Source of the DNA: JBCBXA01 sp039816825
GTDB taxonomy: Bacteria; Pseudomonadota; Alphaproteobacteria; Rhizobiales; Rhizobiaceae
DNA: 9,316 bases
Assembly: GCA_039816825.1 (NCBI GenBank)
Contig: JBCBXA010000108.1
Span: forward strand, 1-9,316
Direction: 5' to 3'
Shown: positions 1 to 5,680 of the stretch, in pieces
How positions within the stretch are numbered: the stretch's first letter is position 1
How the letters are laid out: each line of letters begins with the position of its first letter
Notes under the pieces: model-generated
The model's database searches: none
What the model was told of the DNA's origin: nothing
The model's input: only the letters and a program-made list of their open reading frames with translations
Made by a program: the position numbers and the translations under genes

Positions 1-447
1 GGTGGCAATGTCTTTGCCGAGAAGCTCAGCTGCATTGGCTTTAGCCGCTTCCGCCAGTTTCAGCTCTTCTTCAGTCTCAGCATAAATGCCAGTGGTGTAA
101 GCAAAACCACGATCGCAGAACTGACCTCCTAGATCGGTTGGGTCGACAGACTGAAAGAAGATCTTCAGCAGCTCTTCGTAGCTCACGATGGACGGGTCAT
201 AATTGATCTGCACCACTTCGCGGTGGCCATCATGATTGCGATAGGTTGGGTTCTCGAGCGTGCCGCCCTGATAGCCGGATACGACGTCGCCAACACCGGC
301 GACCGATTCAAAGTCCTTCTCGATGCACCAGAAACAGCCGCCCGCAAAATAGGCCTGGGCGGTTTCTTCCGCTGATGCGGCGCTGGTTGTAAACGATGCG
401 CCAACAAGAGCCGTGGCGCACAGAAAGCGCTGAAAGAGTGTCTTCAT
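1..447 (-). CDS. msrA: Peptide methionine (S)-S-oxide reductase, exported, C-terminus cut by window edge
   Basis: MsrA reduces methionine-S-sulfoxide in oxidised proteins back to methionine. The frame is open from an ATG at 447 to the window edge, giving 149 residues without a stop. The N-terminus looks like a Sec signal peptide: basic MKTLFQRF, a hydrophobic stretch to about residue 22, and a likely cut after Ala-Ser-Ala near residue 26. A periplasmic location is therefore inferred. The family signature GGCFWC lies at residues 36-41, so Cys38 is the predicted catalytic cysteine. It is followed by GYQGG (58-62), NPTY (66-69), GHREVV (74-79), YDP (83-85) and VDPTDLGGQFCDRG (101-114). The resolving cysteine would lie beyond the window. 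The stretch before GHREVV lacks the Cys-Thr-Gly form common in cytoplasmic MsrA. A GGGAG sequence about 9 nt upstream supports this start. The gene is separated from sdhB by a terminator, so it probably has its own promoter. Confidence 0.93.
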   Translation of the reverse strand, partial: MKTLFQRFLCATALVGASFTTSAASAEETAQAYFAGGCFWCIEKDFESVAGVGDVVSGYQGGTLENPTYRNHDGHREVVQINYDPSIVSYEELLKIFFQSVDPTDLGGQFCDRGFAYTTGIYAETEEELKLAEAAKANAAELLGKDIAT

Positions 448-471
448 GATAGTGATCTCCCAAGTTGGCCA

Positions 472-525
472 TGAGCTAGCTGCTCAGCCGCTCGTTTTCC
501 AATAAAGCTGGCGCACGCTTGCGTG
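472..525 (-). promoter_or_regulatory. Leader of msrA with two small dyads (possible operators)
   Basis: The region between the sdhB terminator and the msrA start holds two perfect inverted repeats. One is CACGC-TT-GCGTG at 514-525. The other is TGAGC-TAGCT-GCTCA at 472-486. Such dyads can be binding sites for dimeric regulators, but I recognise neither as a known operator and cannot assign a clear -35/-10 pair. Small dyads of this size also arise by chance. Confidence 0.2.
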
Positions 526-543
526 AGGATTGAAGACACAACG

Positions 544-580
544 AAAGAGGGCCGCCTCGGTTTCCCGGACGGCCCTTTAT
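544..580 (-). terminator. Hairpin terminator after sdhB
   Basis: Read on the minus strand, an AGGGCCG arm (576-570) pairs perfectly with a CGGCCCT arm (554-548). The 15-nt loop can fold further into CGG-GAAA-CCG, a GNRA-type tip at 567-558. A short T-rich tail (CTTT) follows. It begins about 20 bp past the sdhB stop, where the sdh transcript should end. On the plus strand the same hairpin is followed by TTTATTT, so it could work in both directions, although no plus-strand gene points at it. Confidence 0.7.
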
Positions 581-599
581 TTCACTATTCGGCGCGCAC

Positions 600-1382
600 T
601 TAGTAGCGCCGCTCAACCATCATCTTCTTGGTCGCTGCGATGGCCTTGGCCGGGTTCAAACCCTTCGGGCAAGCCTGCGTGCAATTCATGATCGTGTGGC
701 AACGATAGAGGCGATAGGGATCTTCAAGATTGTCCAAACGCTCGCCTGTCGCTTCGTCACGGCTGTCGATCAGCCAGCGATAAGCCTGCAACAGGGCGGC
801 CGGTCCCAGATAGCGATCACCATTCCACCAGTAGGACGGGCAGGACGTTGAGCAACAAGCACACAAAATGCACTCATAAAGACCATCAAGCTTCTCGCGA
901 TCCTCTTCGGACTGGAGCCACTCACCCTGCGGAGTGGGTGTCGTTGTCTTAAGCCACGGCTCAATGGAGCGATGTTGGGCGTAAAACTGCGTGAGGTCCG
1001 GCACAAGATCCTTCACCACCGGCATGTGCGGCAATGGGTAAACCTTCACCGCTCCATCCACATCGTCCATGCCCTTGGTGCAGGCCAATGTGTTGGTGCC
1101 ATCAATATTCATCGCACAAGAGCCGCAGATTCCTTCGCGGCAGGAGCGGCGCAGTGTCAGGGTCGGATCGATCGTATTCTTGATCCATAAAAGACCATCG
1201 AGCACCATCGGACCGCAATCGTCCCGATCCACCCAATAAGTGTCGACGCGGGGATTTTCGTCGTCATCAGGAGACCAGCGATAGATCTGGAACTCCTGAA
1301 GATTGGTGGCACCGTTGGGCTTTGGCCAGGACTTACCGTCCATGTTGACCGTCGAGTTTTTAGGCAGGGCGAGTTCGACCAT
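600..1382 (-). CDS. sdhB: Succinate dehydrogenase iron-sulfur subunit
   Basis: SdhB passes electrons from the FAD of SdhA through three iron-sulfur clusters to the membrane quinone site of complex II. The protein has 260 residues, normal for the alphaproteobacterial and mitochondrial form. The N-terminal ferredoxin-like domain carries the [2Fe-2S] ligands Cys81, Cys86, Cys89 and Cys101. The C-terminal domain has CILCACC and CP: Cys171, Cys174, Cys177 and Cys238 match the [4Fe-4S] ligands, and Cys181, Cys228 and Cys234 the [3Fe-4S] ligands, by alignment with E. coli SdhB. Trp186 matches the quinone-site tryptophan. The ATG at 1382 is preceded by GAGGAA (minus strand, 1396-1391) about 8 nt away, a strong ribosome binding site. 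The gene follows sdhA by 18 bp and ends the operon just before a hairpin terminator. Confidence 0.98.
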   Translation of the reverse strand: MVELALPKNSTVNMDGKSWPKPNGATNLQEFQIYRWSPDDDENPRVDTYWVDRDDCGPMVLDGLLWIKNTIDPTLTLRRSCREGICGSCAMNIDGTNTLACTKGMDDVDGAVKVYPLPHMPVVKDLVPDLTQFYAQHRSIEPWLKTTTPTPQGEWLQSEEDREKLDGLYECILCACCSTSCPSYWWNGDRYLGPAALLQAYRWLIDSRDEATGERLDNLEDPYRLYRCHTIMNCTQACPKGLNPAKAIAATKKMMVERRY

Positions 1383-1390
1383 GTCGAGCT

Positions 1391-1396
1391 TTCCTC
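1391..1396 (-). promoter_or_regulatory. Shine-Dalgarno site of sdhB
   Basis: GAGGAA on the minus strand, about 8 nt before the sdhB ATG and inside the 18-bp gap after the sdhA stop. It fixes the sdhB start. Confidence 0.75.
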
Positions 1397-1400
1397 AATT

Positions 1401-3251
1401 CTAGTAGACGCGCGCTTTGGGCGCGATTTTTTCTTCGGGCATGCCGTCGGCGATCATGTCGAGACGAACCGGCCCGTAGGCCATTTTCACGCTCCCGCCT
1501 TCGTCAACGAAGGAAAGGGAGTGCTTGCGCCATTCCTCATCATTGCGTCCGGCGAACGGACCGTCCTTATAGTCCTCACGGGCGTGGGCACCGCGACTCT
1601 CCTTGCGCGCTTCGGCCGAATAGACAGTCGAGATCGCACAGGCCATCAGATTGTCGAGCTCCAATGTCTCGACGAGATCAGAGTTCCAGATCATGGAGCG
1701 GTCAGACACTTTGATGTCGGACAGTTGAGCCCAGGCCTGATCCATGCGGCGACAACCGCTCTCCAGCGTTTCCTGCGTGCGGAACACGGCTGCGTCTTCC
1801 TGCATGATTTTCTGCATCTGCAACCGCAGTTCGGCGGTCGAGGTTGAGCCGTTGGCGTTGCGCTTGCTGTCGAAGCGATCAAGGATTTTATCGACTGAAG
1901 CCTTGTTGGCTTCCGGCACGGGCGCGGCGCGATCAACGATCTCACCAGCACGAATGGCGGCGGCGCGACCGAAAACAACCAAGTCGATCAATGAGTTAGA
2001 GCCAAGACGATTGGCACCATGAACCGATGCACATCCAGCTTCGCCGACGGCCATGAGGCCCGGCACCTTGCGGTCAGGGTCATCGTCAGTCGGGTTAATG
2101 ACTTCGCCCCAATAGTTGGTGGGAATGCCGCCCATATTGTAGTGAACAGTCGGCAGCACAGGGATCGGCTCCTTGTTGACGTCCACACCAGCGAAAATCC
2201 GCGCGCTCTCCGAGATACCCGGAAGACGCTCGGCCAGCAGATCTGCATCCAGATGATCCAGGTGCAGATAAATGTGGTCCTTATTCTTGCCGACACCGCG
2301 ACCTTCGCGGATCTCCATCGTCATGCAGCGGGACACGACATCACGGGACGCGAGATCTTTGGCCGATGGCGCATAACGCTCCATGAAGCGCTCACCCTCT
2401 GAGTTGACCAGATAGCCGCCTTCGCCGCGCGCGCCCTCAGTGATCAGGCAGCCCGCACCATAAATGCCGGTGGGGTGGAACTGCACAAACTCCATGTCCT
2501 GGAGCGGTAGCCCGGCGCGGGCGACCATGCCGTTGCCGTCACCGGTGCAAGTGTGTGCAGACGTGGCCGAGAAGTAGGCACGACCGTAGCCGCCGGTTGC
2601 AAGAACCACCATCTTAGCCCGGAAGATGTGAAGCGTGCCGTCATCCAGGTTCCACGCCACCACACCGGTGCAGGTGCCATCGTCATCCATGATGAGATCG
2701 ATAGCGAAATACTCAATGTAGAACTCTGCATTGTTCTTGAGCGACTGGCCGTACAGCGTGTGCAGGATCGCATGACCCGTGCGATCAGCAGCGGCGCAGG
2801 TGCGCTGCACGGGCGGGCCCTCGCCGAAATTCTGCATGTGGCCGCCGAACGGACGCTGATAAATCTTGCCATCTTCCGTGCGGGAGAAGGGAACGCCGTA
2901 GTGCTCAAGCTCATAGACCGCCTTGGGCGCCTCCATGGCGAGGTACTGCATGGCGTCGACGTCGCCCAGCCAATCCGAACCCTTCACAGTGTCATACATG
3001 TGCCACTGCCAGCTGTCGGGCGTCATATTCTTGAGCGAAGCGGCGATGCCGCCCTGCGCTGCAACCGTGTGGGAGCGCGTTGGGAAAACCTTGGTGATGC
3101 AGGCCGTCTTCAGCCCCTGCTCTGCCATGCCCAGCGTGGCGCGCAGTCCGGCACCACCAGCACCAACGACGACACAATCAAATTCATGATCGACGATCTC
3201 ATAATCGTCGCGCGTCGTGTTTGCACCGTTCGATCCGTTGGTCTCTGACAT
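1401..3251 (-). CDS. sdhA: Succinate dehydrogenase flavoprotein subunit
   Basis: SdhA oxidises succinate to fumarate with covalently bound FAD, on the cytoplasmic side of complex II. It has 616 residues, close to the usual 590-610, with a slightly longer polar N-terminus before the Rossmann fold. The dinucleotide-binding loop is GAGGAG at 30-35. His61, in SHTVAAQGG, is the expected FAD-linking histidine. Alignment with E. coli SdhA puts the active-site residues at His259 (HPTG), Thr271 and Glu272 (TEGARGEGG), Arg303 (SRD), His370 (VHYNMGG) and Arg415 (GANRLGSNS), all present. The start codon lies 3 bp after the sdhD stop. Its ribosome binding site, GGAG about 8 nt upstream, sits inside the last codons of sdhD, so the two genes are probably translationally coupled. 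Confidence 0.98.
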   Translation of the reverse strand: MSETNGSNGANTTRDDYEIVDHEFDCVVVGAGGAGLRATLGMAEQGLKTACITKVFPTRSHTVAAQGGIAASLKNMTPDSWQWHMYDTVKGSDWLGDVDAMQYLAMEAPKAVYELEHYGVPFSRTEDGKIYQRPFGGHMQNFGEGPPVQRTCAAADRTGHAILHTLYGQSLKNNAEFYIEYFAIDLIMDDDGTCTGVVAWNLDDGTLHIFRAKMVVLATGGYGRAYFSATSAHTCTGDGNGMVARAGLPLQDMEFVQFHPTGIYGAGCLITEGARGEGGYLVNSEGERFMERYAPSAKDLASRDVVSRCMTMEIREGRGVGKNKDHIYLHLDHLDADLLAERLPGISESARIFAGVDVNKEPIPVLPTVHYNMGGIPTNYWGEVINPTDDDPDRKVPGLMAVGEAGCASVHGANRLGSNSLIDLVVFGRAAAIRAGEIVDRAAPVPEANKASVDKILDRFDSKRNANGSTSTAELRLQMQKIMQEDAAVFRTQETLESGCRRMDQAWAQLSDIKVSDRSMIWNSDLVETLELDNLMACAISTVYSAEARKESRGAHAREDYKDGPFAGRNDEEWRKHSLSFVDEGGSVKMAYGPVRLDMIADGMPEEKIAPKARVY

Positions 3252-3254
3252 CGA

Positions 3255-3629
3255 TCAGGCTCCAAAACTCAATTTCAATACGGCGAACAGGCTCGCCAAT
3301 CCGAGCACGACACAAAAGAATGTGTTGAGCATAAGCAATGCGACCTTCAGCCCCTCGCCGTGGACATAGTCTTCGATGATCACCTGCATGCCGAGCTTCA
3401 TGTGGATGAAGGCCGAAATGATCACCAGTGCCATGATGACGCCTGTGACCGGATGGCCCAGCGTCGCCTGGGCTTCGGCAAAGCTGCTGCCTGCGAGGGA
3501 AATGACGATCCATATGAAAGCCAACAGAAGCGGGACGTTGGCAAGCGCGGTCATGCGCTGGTGCCAGAAGTGCTCGGTTCCATCCTTGGCGGCGCCGAGG
3601 CCACGAACCTGCTTGAGAGAAGTGCGCAT
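3255..3629 (-). CDS. sdhD: Succinate dehydrogenase membrane anchor subunit (cytochrome b small subunit)
   Basis: SdhD is one of the two hydrophobic subunits that anchor complex II in the inner membrane and form its heme b and ubiquinone sites. The protein has 124 residues with three membrane segments at roughly 29-48, 60-82 and 94-118. The N-terminal GTEHFWHQR (17-25) is typical of alphaproteobacterial SdhD. The HMKLGMQVIIEDYVH motif (76-90) gives His76, matching the E. coli heme ligand His71, and Asp87-Tyr88, matching the quinone-site Asp82-Tyr83. A GGAG lies about 9 nt before the ATG, within the 15-bp gap after sdhC. The gene is identified by these motifs and by its position between sdhC and sdhA. 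Confidence 0.95.
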   Translation of the reverse strand: MRTSLKQVRGLGAAKDGTEHFWHQRMTALANVPLLLAFIWIVISLAGSSFAEAQATLGHPVTGVIMALVIISAFIHMKLGMQVIIEDYVHGEGLKVALLMLNTFFCVVLGLASLFAVLKLSFGA

Positions 3630-3644
3630 TCAGAGAACTCCGCG

Positions 3645-4067
3645 TTACCAGGCGATGATGCCGATGATCCAGATAATGATCGTGAGCGTGATGGATCCGG
3701 CCAGCGTCGCCCAAGCCATCTTGGTCGAGGTTTCCTTGTCCATCAGATAGCCGAAGTCCCAGGCAAAATGGCGCATGCCGCCGAGCATGTGATGCATCAA
3801 GGCCCACGTGTATCCGAACAGGATAAGCAGTCCGAGCGGCGAACCAAAGAACCAGGCTGCCGTGGCGTACGCCTCGGGTCCCGAGGCGAGGGCCATCAAA
3901 TACCAAACCACCAGAAGCGTGCCGACATAAAGCGCGGCACCCGTGATGCGATGCAAGATCGACATCACCATGGTGGGAATGGGCTTGTAGATAAACAGGT
4001 GAGGTGAAAGAGGCCGATTATCAGCCATGGCCGGTGCCGTTGGTCGTTGGGATTTCGCGTTCGACAT
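3645..4067 (-). CDS. sdhC: Succinate dehydrogenase cytochrome b556 subunit
   Basis: SdhC is the large membrane subunit of complex II and helps bind heme b and ubiquinone. The 140-residue protein has RPLSPHLFIYK at 18-28, then SILHRITG, in which Ser36 and Arg40 match the E. coli quinone-site residues Ser27 and Arg31. In HHMLGGMRH, His93 matches the heme ligand His84. Three membrane segments fall at about 34-60, 78-97 and 117-138. I keep the ATG at 4067, which has an AGGA about 10 nt upstream. An internal ATG at codon 14 would give the more usual MADNRPLSPH start, but it has no purine-rich site before it. This is the first gene of the sdh operon and follows a 186-bp gap. Confidence 0.95.
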   Translation of the reverse strand: MSNAKSQRPTAPAMADNRPLSPHLFIYKPIPTMVMSILHRITGAALYVGTLLVVWYLMALASGPEAYATAAWFFGSPLGLLILFGYTWALMHHMLGGMRHFAWDFGYLMDKETSTKMAWATLAGSITLTIIIWIIGIIAW

Positions 4068-4165
4068 TCCGTCAGATTCCTAAAAGGCTGAATGAGCAGC
4101 CATTGGTCACAAGCGCTTCTACCTGCGAGGAAATTCGCGCCGGTGCATTGCTCCTACACGGGGTC

Positions 4166-4194
4166 TTTCTAGAACGTTTACAAGCTGGACCCAA
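4166..4194 (-). promoter_or_regulatory. Possible promoter of the sdhCDAB operon
   Basis: In the 186-bp gap before sdhC, the minus strand has TTGGGT (4194-4189) and TAGAAA (4171-4166) separated by 17 bp, a weak match to a sigma-70 type promoter. It would give a leader of roughly 90 nt. Two direct copies of CAAGCTGG (plus strand, 4181-4188 and 4199-4206), 18 bp apart, flank the -35 box and could be a regulator site. The assignment is tentative. Confidence 0.3.
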
Positions 4195-4253
4195 GACGCA
4201 AGCTGGGCGCGATTATCATCCTTCAGGCTAAGACGAACATCCAACAGGTGCGC

Positions 4254-4757
4254 TTAGACACCCGTGGCGGGCCATCGATCGCCGGACAAAGCAACGATAA
4301 AGCGGGCGGAGCCGTCTGGCGCGCCCATTGATTCGCCCAGTCTGCGCAGTGCGGTCTCTTCCCGGCGCGCAATGATCACCAGCTCCGTCCATTTGCGATT
4401 GGAAGCCTCATCGGCAATCACGTCCACAATAGCCTGATCCAGACCCTGACCATCGAGCTCCGGGTCGGTGTAGAGATGGTGGATCGCCCCGGCTTTCAGG
4501 CCTGCAATGGGATCTGGAAACTCAGTGTAAATTGCGAACCCAACCAAAGCCTCTCCGATCAGTGCACCCAACACTGTGTGACTGCCCTCATCGAGCAATG
4601 TCTCAGCATAGAAGAGATCAGCCGGTCTCTTCGGACCACGCCGCACGCTTTGTGCGTAATCAGCAATGAGAACAGCCAGACGCGGCGCATCCCGACCGTC
4701 CAACGGTCGAATGTTCAGCGCGGTGTCTTCAAGGTGGGCGTTGTCTGCCGCTGGCAT
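4254..4757 (-). CDS. GNAT-fold acetyltransferase-like protein, substrate unknown
   Basis: GNAT enzymes move an acetyl group from acetyl-CoA to an amine, but I cannot predict a substrate here. The 167-residue protein has the GNAT layout. A first strand, LNIRPLDGRDAPRLAVLI, spans about residues 14-31. GALIGEALVGFAIYTEF (64-80) forms the central strands. Motif A, IHHLYTDPELDGQGLDQAI (92-110), is followed by a helix, and TELVIIARR (124-132) is a later strand. Motif A is unusual: the expected R/Q-x-x-G-x-G/A loop reads D-G-Q-G-L-D, with Asp107 where a glycine or alanine normally helps hold the CoA pyrophosphate. The protein may bind CoA poorly or have another role. No signal peptide is visible and the ATG lacks a clear ribosome binding site. 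It lies alone between the DUF4893 gene (128 bp away) and sdhC. Confidence 0.7.
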   Translation of the reverse strand: MPAADNAHLEDTALNIRPLDGRDAPRLAVLIADYAQSVRRGPKRPADLFYAETLLDEGSHTVLGALIGEALVGFAIYTEFPDPIAGLKAGAIHHLYTDPELDGQGLDQAIVDVIADEASNRKWTELVIIARREETALRRLGESMGAPDGSARFIVALSGDRWPATGV

Positions 4758-4885
4758 ATGATGAACCCGAATGGCGATTGACGATGCAGGCGACGCTGAG
4801 CCCTACCCAACTCGCCCGACAGCAAGCTAACGAAGTACCACCGTTCTGCAAGGCACGCGATTACACGATGTGCTGAGTCGCTGCT

Positions 4886-5557
4886 CTAGCGCTTTCGAAA
4901 CTCCCACAGAACATGGCTTTGAAAGCCGTTCTGCGGCGGCATCTCAAGCACGAGAGAACCATCCGCTCTTGCCGTCATACAGCCAACCTGGGAGTCGCGA
5001 CTGAAGGCGTCCCAAGGTTTGGGCGCATCGTCACCGGCGTGAAACATGCCTTGATATATGAGGTGTCCGGTCGGACCGTCACTTGTATCGGAGGTTGTGA
5101 TGCGATGGAGCAGGCCGGTGAACCGCTGAGAGCCGCTCAGCTTCACGAGCTCGAATGAACCCTCACCATCGTCTTCTATTCGGCATCGGAAGAATGGGTA
5201 GGCGTAGCCAAAGCCGGAATCCAACTGGATCTTGCGGCACTGATAGTTGCCGGAAACCGTTCCTCGGGCGGGGTGTCGAGCGTCAAATGCAATCAGCTTG
5301 CGCTTGCCGGCCAGATTGTCGAAGGCCTGCGCCACTACGCGGTCGTCCTGGCGACGCGCATAAGTCTCAAAGGGCACAGCGCGCTGTTCGAACTCAGAGA
5401 GCATCTTGTGTTGATGCTCGGCCAGCCAGTCAACTTTGTTGATCCCGCATAGCGACTGCTCAGCCCCGGCAACATACGCCGGCGCCCCGCATATGAGCGC
5501 TGCCGTCAGAACCAGACTGAGCGTTCTGCGCCTTCCTCCTCCATCTGCCCGTGACAT
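4886..5557 (-). CDS. Exported DUF4893-type protein of unknown function
   Basis: I recognise no biochemical role. From the chosen start the protein has 223 residues. It opens with a signal peptide: basic residues to about 11, a hydrophobic core TLSLVLTAALICGAPAYVA (12-30), and a likely cut after Ala-Gly-Ala near 32. The C-terminal half resembles DUF4893 proteins of alphaproteobacteria, with GNYQCR (103-108), FFRCR (122-126), LSGSQRFTG (140-148), an Arg-Asp at 187-188 and an ending LEMPPQNGFQSHVLWEF (204-220). Cys107 and Cys125 could form a disulfide after export. The ATG at 5557 has GGAGG five bases upstream. A second ATG in the same frame at 5578 would add seven residues but has a weaker site and lies in a tandem repeat. 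The family call is from memory of the motifs. Confidence 0.7.
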   Translation of the reverse strand: MSRADGGGRRRTLSLVLTAALICGAPAYVAGAEQSLCGINKVDWLAEHQHKMLSEFEQRAVPFETYARRQDDRVVAQAFDNLAGKRKLIAFDARHPARGTVSGNYQCRKIQLDSGFGYAYPFFRCRIEDDGEGSFELVKLSGSQRFTGLLHRITTSDTSDGPTGHLIYQGMFHAGDDAPKPWDAFSRDSQVGCMTARADGSLVLEMPPQNGFQSHVLWEFRKR

Positions 5558-5562
5558 CACAT

Positions 5563-5590
5563 CCTCCAATCTGCCCATTCCAGTCTGCCC
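5563..5590 (-). repeat. Tandem 14-bp repeat covering the DUF4893 ribosome binding site
   Basis: On the minus strand the unit GGGCAGAYTGGA plus two bases occurs twice back to back, at 5590-5577 and 5576-5563, with differences at three of 14 positions. The downstream copy contains the GGAGG that serves the ATG at 5557. The upstream copy ends in the alternative ATG at 5578. Confidence 0.6.
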
Positions 5591-5600
5591 TAGGGACAGA
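5584..5600. promoter_or_regulatory. CCCTAGGG-centred palindrome before the DUF4893 gene (possible operator)
   Basis: TCTG-CCCTAGGG-A-CAGA is an almost perfect 17-bp palindrome with one extra base on one side. It lies 27 bp upstream of the preferred start and partly overlaps the tandem repeat. Its place in the leader suggests a binding site for a dimeric regulator. I know no regulator with this site. Confidence 0.3.
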
Positions 5601-5616
5601 TTTTCAGAAAGACAGT

Positions 5617-5631
5617 CATGCTACAAGCATG
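5617..5631 (-). terminator. Small hairpin CATGCT-N3-AGCATG between leuC and the DUF4893 gene
   Basis: Perfect 6-bp arms with a 3-nt loop lie about 50 bp past the leuC stop. The minus-strand downstream sequence, ACTGTCTTTC, is only mildly T-rich. It could help end the leuC transcript or be a regulatory dyad for the next gene. Confidence 0.3.
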
Positions 5632-5654
5632 GGCTACAGAACAAATGCACGGAG

Positions 5655-5671
5655 AAAAACGCTATGGGCGT
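5655..5671 (-). terminator. Short hairpin with T-tract just after leuC
   Basis: On the minus strand ACGC-CCATA-GCGT (5671-5659) runs directly into a run of five T (5659-5655), about 10 bp after the leuC stop. The 4-bp stem is short for an intrinsic terminator, but the T-run and position fit one. Confidence 0.35.
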
Positions 5672-5680
5672 CGAGCAATC

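Noticed and set aside
2553..3248. Long plus-strand open frame (231 codons) opposite sdhA
   Set aside because: It is exactly antisense to conserved sdhA codons, its translation has no recognisable motif, and GC-rich genes often leave such open antisense frames.
3199..3906. Minus-strand 235-codon frame across sdhC, sdhD and the start of sdhA
   Set aside because: It is a different frame of the same strand through three conserved genes; its His/Arg-rich translation resembles no protein family.
3360..4007. Long plus-strand open frame (215 codons) opposite sdhC and sdhD
   Set aside because: It spans two well-supported membrane genes on the other strand; the highly charged composition is what antisense of membrane segments gives.
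4758..4885. Promoter or terminator in the gap between the DUF4893 and GNAT genes
   Set aside because: I found no -35/-10 pair with good spacing and no hairpin with a T-run, so I cannot support a site.
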